Below, in pieces: positions 56,601 to 64,000 of a stretch of 64,000 nt of DNA (position 1 is its first letter; each line of letters starts with the position of its first letter). The notes beneath the pieces were generated by a model, which saw only the letters and a program-made list of their open reading frames with translations, was not told where the DNA came from and searched no databases. The position numbers were made by a program, and so were the translations under genes. This DNA comes from Nipponacmea schrenckii (Eukaryota > Mollusca > Gastropoda > Lottiidae): the NCBI GenBank assembly GCA_030562195.1, contig JAUJPP010000003.1, forward strand, positions 35,098,602 through 35,162,601, read 5' to 3'.

Positions 56601-59600
56601 TTAATTATCAATGGAAAGAGGGGACTTTCAGCTATCCAAAAAATATAAAATTTATTTCTTTATGACATTTCAACTTTAAGAAATAGGGTATGAAAGATGA
56701 ACGAAAAAAACGTCAATTATTCCCTTAAAATTAGCATATCTACTAGGCTATTTAATATAGAACATTGAAATTTTGCACAACGCAAGTCTACATGTATCTC
56801 TACAAAATTACGTTGGCTTTTTGGAAAATTTTGTTTTGTTTTGAAGATATTGATAGAAATCAAAATTTTGCGAGTGCATTTACGAAAAATTGAATTTTTA
56901 AAAAACTATTCATTTTATAAAAAAAAGCCAACGTAAAGTTATAGAGGACATCGTAAGCTTTAGCTGAAGCCAAAGTTTGTAAAAATCGGATAAATCGTAA
57001 GCGAGATATGCTTTTGGAAAAATGGCATTTTTTTTCAACATTTTGCAAACACATGTAAACCTTACGTAATTAACGATCATGTTGTTAAAAGATTGTCTTT
57101 CATGCTGTAGAAATCTTTAAGCACCTTTTAGGCATCGATATGCACCGATATCCACATAATTGGAGTGCTAAAACAATGGATTAGCACATGTCAAAACCCT
57201 TCCACCCACCAATCATAAAATTTTCTTTGTTTACATGTGACGTAATGATTTATGGGACATCACGTGACTTCTGGACCACCGATCAAAACTTTTTTAATTC
57301 GCGTCCATTTTTTAACAAAACTCAGGGAAACGTTTTTACACTCTTTAATTTACCATCTACCTATCAAAACAAACAACACAAATTTTTAAAAATTTTTACG
57401 TTTTTCTAAAGGGAAAAACCAATGGTTTTGGTTTCCCAAAAAATAGAAATTAACTTTCCCCAGAATTGATAACAAAAACTTAACTTAAAAGAAATGAAAG
57501 GAAATTAACATTTTTTTACTTAAGGGAAAAAGGAAAAATTTCCCCTTTTAAAAGCCATCTGTAGAAAAGGGGGTTTTTTTAAAAAAAGTTTTTGAATTGA
57601 ACCTAAAACTTTCAAAAAACGATAAGGTTGAACAAACTAGCATTAATGATTTTACATTTTCATAAATTAATTTTTGAATGGTATTTACAAGTAGTAGTAG
57701 TAACATCCATAATGGTTTAATGCTTTAAATAGAAACAATAGACAAAGATTCATCTGAAGTGCTTTGAATGTCATACTTCTCTGATGCAAGCCCACGGAAA
57801 ATTTACCCTAAACACTCATGAAAATTCTTTAACCTACCTGAACACCTGGTATATAGTCACCTCTAGTGTAATAAGTTGTACTAGCTGATGACCTATCTAG
57901 ACTCGTCCCCATGGCATAACCATTATTCTCACACACAAATATACATGGTAAATTCCACAGTTTAGCCATATTATAAGCTTCAAATAACTGTCCCTGATTG
58001 GCTGCACCATCACCATACAGAGTGATACAAATCTCCTTTGTTTTGGTGTATTGCTTTGCAAAGGCAATACCAGCACCTAATGGAACCTTAAAGAAATAAA
58101 TGTGGTAATAAATGAAACAGACATGTCCAAAATACTCTATCTCATTCACATAACAAATTTAGGACAAGATAAATAAATTGAAAACTGTTCACTAAAAATA
58201 ATTCAAAAATCAAATTATTCCGAGATCTGATCCATGTTTCAATATACAATTAAAACATGATGTTAAGTTCCACATTGTAAAATTTCCCCATAATTCCAGT
58301 CGATCAAGTTGTTTAAATGGGTCCAGATAATCCAGAAAGATCAATGCAAATAGATCTGGCCAAGGTAGAAAGGATCCAAAAAGATCCTCATTTGTGAACC
58401 TTGTAAAATAAAGTAGTTTCTTTCTTTCTGTTATGTTGCATCAAACTGAAAGTTTCTAATATCTCATCAATATACAAAGAACCCCCAATAAAATGAAAAA
58501 CAGAATAACAATTTTTGGGGAAAAACCCGAAAACACAGTAATTTTTAACCAATGTTATTAAGATGAAAACACATAAAAATTAAGGTAAAAACAATTTTTT
58601 ACACACAGAAATTTTAAGACATTAATAAGGCCATAATCATAAACAGACACTAGATAATCAAAATAATAAAACCAAATTATACATAAAACCTATACCTTTT
58701 ATAAAAAATTTTTGTAATAACAATAATCATAGACAGGAATTAAAACTTGTAATAACAAATAAAACATAAAAACAAAGGGTAAACCCCGATTTAAAGGGCA
58801 GGGGGGGAAATAAACCCCCAATTTTTTTGGCATAAAAACACATACTAAGACAGTTATAACAATATGCATAGACCGATACTGATAGATAGTAATAACAATA
58901 TACATAGACAGATACTGATAGACAGTAATAACAATATGCATAGACAGATAAGACAGTAATAACAATATACATAGACCGATACTGATAGACAGTAATAACT
59001 ATATGCATAGACAGATACTGATAGACAGTAATAACAATATACATAGACAGATACTGACAGACAGTAATAACAATATACATCGACAGATACTGATAGACAG
59101 TAATAACTATATGCATAGACAGATACTGATAGACAGTAATAACAATATACATAGACAGATACTGACAGACAGTAATAACAATATACATCGACAGATACTG
59201 ATAGACAGTAATAACAATATACAAAGACAGATAAGACAGTACCTATAATATACATAAACAGGTACTGATAGACAGTAATAAAGACAGATACTGATAGACT
59301 GTAATAAAAATATACATAGACAGATAAGACAGTACCAACAACATACATAGACAGGTACTGATAGACAGTAATAAAGACAGATACTGATAAACAGTAATAA
59401 CAATATACATAGACAGATAAAACAGTACCAACAATATACATAGACAGGTACTGATAGACAGTAATAAAGACAGATACTGATAGACAGTAATAATAAGTAA
59501 ATAGACAGATAGTGATAGACAGTAATAACAATATACATAAACTATATTCTTACCTGAGCACCAACTATACCATTGCCACCAAAAAAATTATCATTGTACA

Positions 59601-62600
59601 TATGCATAGAACCACCTTTACCTAGGGCACATCCTGACTTTCTTCCTAAAAAAAACATTATATGTGATGAGTGTTTGACTTTAACCTTTACATATACATT
59701 GGCAGTGTGTAATTTTACTAGCTTAGGATCAAATCCATAAGCAACAAATCCTAATTGTCACAATCTAACTATGATTATCTTCCACAATTGTTTTAAAAGG
59801 ACTGAAAGAGGTTAAAATCTGAGGCTAACTGATGAGGTTGTTCTTAGTGCACTAGGACCATCTATGACTTCTGTTTGAAACATTCCAAGTTTTTGTCTGC
59901 TCATGGATCCTGTAATGCTTTACCATTTACCAACAATACATGTATGAAATAAATTGGTATTGTGGAAAATCAATACCATCAGTGTCACCAATGCATAAAA
60001 GTCTTTGTAAAATCCCTACATCTTGACCTATGAAAGGACCATATCAAAGACTGTCAGGCTAACAAGCAACAGGTAAACAAGAATCTCACTGAGATAGTAT
60101 GAAACCATGGAATAACCATTGTTTTAAGTGAAAATAAGACAAAGTATAGACAATACCTGTGAGTTCAGCTAATACACCTAGAACTGATACTCCTCTAATA
60201 TATGACCAGCCATGTGCTCTATAGGCTGTAATAACTGCATCTTCTTTTTTGATGGCTGCTTCCATGCCAACACATATAGCTTCCTGAAAGATAGAAAGAA
60301 ACTAAATCTAAGTTCTTTTCTACTTTCATCTCTTAATTAAAGGTATATCTACCTCTTTGGATGACCAAAATATTTAATTGGCCAAAATGAGTCAGTACCT
60401 GATAGCAAAACTATACCACAGAAAGCATCTGTTATAAAATTATTACATAAAACTAAGTAATAATCCATTAAACTAAGATAGCAGTTTTTTTGAAAAATTA
60501 CTTACTTCAATGGATATGTCGTATTATAGAGAGATTATATTATTCAGTCATGTCCCCTGATGAACATAATATATTCTTATTGACATTTTATATTCATTCT
60601 AAGAGCTAGTATCCTTTATATTACATTGTATTTTTTTCTTTAAATTTATTTTCATTTTGCCTTATGTCATTAACATATTCTAGAATTTGAATCACCATGA
60701 TTCATAAGAATTGCAACTTGGGGTGTGGTTACTAAGTGGCTACTGGGTGTAGTTTATTTATAGCTTTGTTAATGTCACAGTAAAACATTCTCAACCAGTA
60801 TCTCAAACATGATTTTCATCTAATTCATCTTAAACCAAAGCAAAACCCCATAATCATTAATTAAAAATTTTATGGCATACACCTGGAATGTATTGTATAG
60901 AATGTTTTCACATTGTCATTGTAAACTTTGTGTACAATATAGTCCCAGGAGTAGTATACCATCAAACTGTGTGCCGTTATTCAATTTTATTTTTACCCTT
61001 AATCTTGCTTAAAGATTAATATAATAACTGAACATCAGTCTAGGAAAAATTGCAACTTTAAAGCTTTACACAAATCTAGCTTCAATTTCTAGCAAATTAA
61101 ACTCACTCACTATACTATATTTGATGCAGATATATCAATCATAAACATTTCATATACAGTTGTACCAACAAATAAACAGCAAATAGAAAATAATAAAAAG
61201 TACAAGAAAATCGCAGAAATTCCTACCTGACCAGAGTAAAGATGGCAGAAACCACGAATAATTTTAGATTTGTACAAGTTGCCAGCTACAGTTTCCATAC
61301 GCCTTATCATCTGCATTTCCCTATAGTATTTTAAGGCATCATCTCTAGATACTGTGACATTGGTAGATGGACCTTGATCCAACTTGTGTAGTTTATATGG
61401 CTGAAATAGAAAAACTGGGAATTTAAGAAAAATATTTAAACTTATCATACCTTAGTTACAAATATTCCACTATTATTAGAGAATATAACTTATTTTCTAA
61501 ACTTTTAAGAATCAATATTACATAGTTCCTACAAATATTCCACCCTTCAAGGCATCTTGTTCATACTGTATGAGCCAAAGTTACAGTTCTTTTCATCAAA
61601 CAAGTCAAACTTAGGGCTGGGCTTTATCAAATAGTATAATGGTAACATTAAGAACAAATTTTTCTCAACACTATACTAAATAGGAAATTTTAAATTCTTA
61701 ACACATTGCTTTTCATGTTGTCAACAACACGAGTTATATTTGGATAAGTGTAACCATATGTTAGTTTTAGTATATGGAGGAAACTACAAATAAAAATATA
61801 CTGAGGAATGACCATATGGCTTATATTACAATAACCATTTGACCATTGTCCACATAAAAGGATTTAAAAGTCCAGAAATTTGGAATCATTGTCCTCTGGT
61901 GTGAAAAAAAGATTACATGTTATTAAACAAATATCAAATAATAAACAAAAAATGTGCGAAATTTATGTTTATCTTCCAAAAGATACAGATTTTTATTCTT
62001 ATTTTCTTTACTAGAGACATAGTAACAGCAACGTTCTTATGTGATTTCTGCATGATTCATTCAAGTTCTGATGGCTTACAAAACAGAATCATGGATAAAA
62101 ATAAGTGCTGACACAGCCAAATAAATTATGACCAAGCTAAAATTTTGTGGTAACGAGTACCTTATCATCCAAAAGATAATTTTTGGTCAAAATGCTCCAC
62201 TTGACTTAACTTAAGCTACTAATGAAGGTTTGATGGAAATAAGTATAGGTTAGGTAATAGAAGAAGTTTGATTATATATAATAATACTGGTACTATGAAG
62301 TATGATTTAAGGTATAGGCCTATAATTGGTAATTATGTGTGTGGAAGACACATGCCCAGTAGATTTAAATCTTTTCAATCAAAAATCAAACTAAAATCTT
62401 GAGTGCCCTACTCACATTTGTCTCAAATGATGCTTCAGCAGCAGTAGCATAATTATTAGCTAATTGGTAGGAAAAATTCAGCCACTGAAATAAAAAAGGA
62501 ATTGAATTGAATAACTCATAGTCACAGTAGCCTAGGCTACCTGCTGTATCTATGCCTATAGGTACCGTACACTTAGATCTAGACTACCCTAAACTAAAAT

Positions 62601-63064
62601 TTACAGAAAGTGCCTTTGTTGTCTCATCAAGCCTTACTTTATTTTTCTTCCAAGAAAATCCAGGACAAGAAAGATGCAATTTCAAGTTTTATCGTAATGA
62701 ATGATGAAGATGACAGAAGAGAAAGTGACAGTGATTGACAGTTTGTGAGGTTTTATTCTAGAAGATATCCCAGATGGATCCAATGTAAAATATTCCACAC
62801 TATATTTACTGATCTTGAATACACTACCACTGGAAGTTGAATCGCAAAGTAGAACTTTGATTTAGAGAAGTGGAATTGGAAGACATCAAGTTGACAACCG
62901 ACCCACCATGATCATGATGATGGGCATGGCATGTGTAGCACAAACCCAAGCCGCCCAAGGTCCAACTTCTTATTTGTGACTAAATTGTGATAATATCTAT
63001 CAAGGAATGGAATACTCACGCTTCGGTTTACTGGCCGAATACTCTTGAAACAAACTGACAGCAT
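53450..63064 (-). CDS. PDHA1: PDHA1, pyruvate dehydrogenase E1 alpha, mitochondrial
   Basis: E1 alpha pairs with E1 beta to decarboxylate pyruvate with thiamine diphosphate (ThDP) in the mitochondrial matrix. Exons in transcript order: 63020-63064, 62416-62484, 61227-61400, 60157-60283, 59554-59645, 57838-58086, 56012-56148, then a missing or damaged exon, then 53450-53614. The first exon gives [15 protein letters not shown], a basic and hydroxylated targeting peptide. Further on come [44 protein letters not shown] and the ThDP motif GDGAANQG...CENN (residues 194-224). Kinase-target serines are conserved at 231 (MGTSLDR) and 291 ([12 protein letters not shown]). The C-terminus reads [17 protein letters not shown]. 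The visible exons account for about 352 residues of an expected 390. The gap, around 36 residues, is the segment that follows SDPG. The enzyme is probably regulated by PDH kinase/phosphatase, as in the family. Confidence 0.95.
53790..55400. repeat. GGGCAATAACTC-family copies in the PDHA1 gene
   Basis: CGTTGTATACGCCCAGTGGCAGC at 53793, CGTAATACGCCCACCATTGGC at 54190 and repeated CAAGTTTCATCAAA with AAGAACAAGGGCAATAACTC (about 54700 and 55070) mark several partial copies. Beyond about 55100 the sequence becomes abnormal (see the block at 55100-55730). Confidence 0.55.
55100..55730. other. PDHA1: Homopolymer-rich, damaged-looking sequence block
   Basis: Runs of A, T, C and G of 3-6 bases are unusually dense (for example TTTTCCCTTTTGGGTT at 55261 and AAAATTTTTTGG at 55669), and known repeat motifs fade into near-matches. 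This suggests low-quality consensus and not natural divergence. It covers the place where a PDHA1 exon is expected. Confidence 0.5.
55440..55545 (-). pseudogene. PDHA1: Probable damaged copy of the missing PDHA1 exon 8
   Basis: On the minus strand this block reads, in one frame, [10 protein letters not shown] just before a GTTAAT that would be a donor if one extra A were removed. The expected family sequence at this point ends NLASVEELK. Farther upstream the reading frame is broken and homopolymer-rich. It lies in the right place between exon 56012-56148 and exon 53450-53614. The match is short, and the surrounding block (about 55100-55730) looks like erroneous sequence, so this is a suggestion only. 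Confidence 0.33.
56012..56148 (-). CDS. PDHA1: PDHA1 exon 7, phosphorylation loop
   Basis: It encodes [20 protein letters not shown] and continues to [14 protein letters not shown], ending in phase 2. Ser291 in SGHSMSDPG matches the principal inhibitory phosphorylation site of the mammalian enzyme. The next exon (conserved YRTREEIQEVR in human) is not readable downstream. Confidence 0.93.
56790..56950. repeat. Stem-loop repeat, PDHA1 intron 6
   Basis: ATTACGTTGGCTTTTT (about 56808) is inverted as AAAAAGCCAACGTAAAG (about 56922). Short inverted repeat, no coding capacity. Confidence 0.45.
57280..57620. other. Distorted duplicate of 56140-56480
   Basis: TACCATCTACCTATCAA(A/T)ACAAACAACACA occurs at 57350 and at 56139. 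The following 300 bp run parallel (AGAATTGAT, AACAAA, AAATGAA(A/T)GGAA) but with stretched or compressed homopolymers in the 57-kb copy. Since the original spans a PDHA1 exon edge, an assembly artefact is likely. Confidence 0.6.
57838..58086 (-). CDS. PDHA1: PDHA1 exon 6, thiamine diphosphate motif
   Basis: This is 83 codons in phase 0. It holds the ThDP/Mg2+ motif starting at GDG (residue 194) and ending at ENN (222-224), plus the phospho-loop [12 protein letters not shown], whose Ser231 matches human regulatory site 3. All cofactor residues look intact. Confidence 0.95.
58285..58435 (+). mobile_element. SINE family B 3' fragment, PDHA1 intron 5
   Basis: AATTCCAGTCGATCAAG, AAATGGGTCCAGATAATC, GTGAACCTTGTAAAATAAAG and a TTTCTTTCTTTC tail match the 3' half of the family, with more changes than elsewhere. 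Confidence 0.5.
58480..58850. other. Distorted edge of the 36-bp array
   Basis: The sequence carries degraded versions of the array unit (TTGTAATAACAA, AATCATAGACAGGAATTAAAA) with G and C runs (GGGCAGGGGGGGAAATAAACC). It merges into the regular array at about 58850. Confidence 0.45.
58850..59540. repeat. Minisatellite, ~36-bp unit, PDHA1 intron 5
   Basis: The unit contains ATACATAGACAGATACTGAT and AGACAGTAATAACAAT. Several long open frames cross it only because the unit is a multiple of three. It ends 14 bp before exon 59554-59645. Confidence 0.85.
63020..63064 (-). CDS. PDHA1: PDHA1 exon 1, transit peptide
   Basis: It encodes 15 residues, [15 protein letters not shown], with Lys, two Arg, three Ser and no acidic residue, as expected of a mitochondrial targeting sequence. 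It ends in phase 0 at GTGAGT and is followed in frame by exon 62416-62484. Confidence 0.82.
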
Positions 63065-64000
63065 TCTGTCGGTGTTTCTGGAAGCAAAGGCAACCTAAAG
63101 CTTTCTCCACGAAAATGTAAATAATGACCTTCACCTAAGACATTCGATTTCAGGGGAGATAAGTCAAATTAAGACCAAAAGCCAGGTAGTCCGAAAAACT
63201 CTGTTGTAATTCATAGGCACCAAATTATATTTTTGATATTGAGAGAAATAGTATTTTTAGTAATTTGTAAGCGTTTTTGAACATTTACTTATTTGTATGT
63301 ATATTTCAGACGATTCTTGTAGTTCTAACTTACTATGACTACAAAGGCTTAAGTTTTATATTATGATAAGATAATTATATAAGGCAAGATTGGATATCGA
63401 AATTTCATACGAGGTAAAATAATTTTATTTCATATGAAAAGTTATACAGATTTGCTTTAATGCTATCTTGTTCTAACTATTAGCAAGAAGACCTAGAAAC
63501 AGCAAATTACAGAAGCTTTATACTGATATTTTAAGAAAGACGTAGATTGAAATCTAAATTTTTGCATCTAAGAATAAAAAGTCAATTCCCTGCCAGAAAT
63601 TTCAAACAAAAAAAACCCCAAACTTCCAAAATATAAAACAAATAAGTGTAGGCGAGAGAGTACTATCTGTGTTTAGAACACTAATTGTTCACAAGTCTAT
63701 TTTTTTTAAATATTATTATATGCCCATGGACAAGTTTCGTGCTAATTTTGGTGAGAATCACAATTCACCTTCTAAGTATATTTAACAGAAATATCTAACA
63801 AAACACAGAGTTCAGTTCTTGGATGTCATGGCTTTACTGGGTAAAAATGATAATAACTAAATATATACATTATTTTATTTAAAAATATTCTTATACTATT
63901 CGGATGGGAGGGTAAAAATTAAATTATATTCAAAAACGAATTTATATTTGTATCCAATGTGTGCAACTATTCCGTACAAAATTTTTCGACCGCTTCCCGA
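63065..64000. promoter_or_regulatory. Upstream flank of PDHA1
   Basis: This is the 5' side of PDHA1 exon 1. I see no second gene, no convincing TATA box and no repeat. It should include the PDHA1 5' UTR and promoter, but their limits cannot be set from the sequence. Confidence 0.4.

Noticed and set aside
58700..59540. Overlapping open frames of up to 225 codons on the minus strand, plus an 81-codon frame on the other strand.
   Set aside because: They are repeats of [16 protein letters not shown] peptides produced by a 36-bp tandem array; the unit being a multiple of three keeps frames open.

Overview
The window looks like AT-rich nuclear DNA of an invertebrate animal, most likely a mollusc. 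Three intron-rich, conserved protein genes with GT-AG introns lie in a background of minisatellites, short inverted-repeat elements, tRNA-derived SINEs and a dispersed GGGCAATAACTC repeat of a kind I associate with molluscan genomes. The species cannot be named from the sequence.

Layout. (1) 328-37426, minus strand: FIG4, the SAC-domain phosphoinositide 5-phosphatase, in 20 recognisable exons. The last coding exon(s) lie off the left edge. Its introns hold most of the repeats: an ~82-bp array, a piggyBac-like TTAA element inside a tandem repeat block, a 2.2-kb foldback element, two Penelope-like retroelement fragments with hammerhead-ribozyme-like sequences, and an open fragment of a virus-type phospholipase A2 domain. 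(2) 37427-39149: an intergenic stretch from which FIG4 and the next gene diverge. (3) 39150-47046, plus strand: a complete 549-residue Drosophila-type (light-sensing) cryptochrome in 11 coding exons. (4) 47047-53449: intergenic and UTR sequence with two minisatellites and an intact SINE flanked by target-site duplications. (5) 53450-63064, minus strand: PDHA1, the E1 alpha subunit of mitochondrial pyruvate dehydrogenase, in eight clear exons. One further exon is missing or hidden in a block of abnormal sequence. (6) 63065-64000: upstream flank of PDHA1.

The three proteins act in unrelated processes: endolysosomal PI(3,5)P2 turnover, blue-light/circadian sensing and mitochondrial pyruvate oxidation. 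I see no operon-like or cluster logic beyond the head-to-head FIG4/cryptochrome pair. Every exon junction given below was checked for reading phase, and all the FIG4 and cryptochrome exons join in frame.

I did not find a new multi-gene system. The points most worth a second look are a minisatellite built from a FIG4 splice donor, the hammerhead-like motifs beside the Penelope fragments, the phospholipase-like insert that contains an in-frame cryptic exon, and blocks of homopolymer-rich, damaged-looking sequence in PDHA1 that suggest local assembly error.
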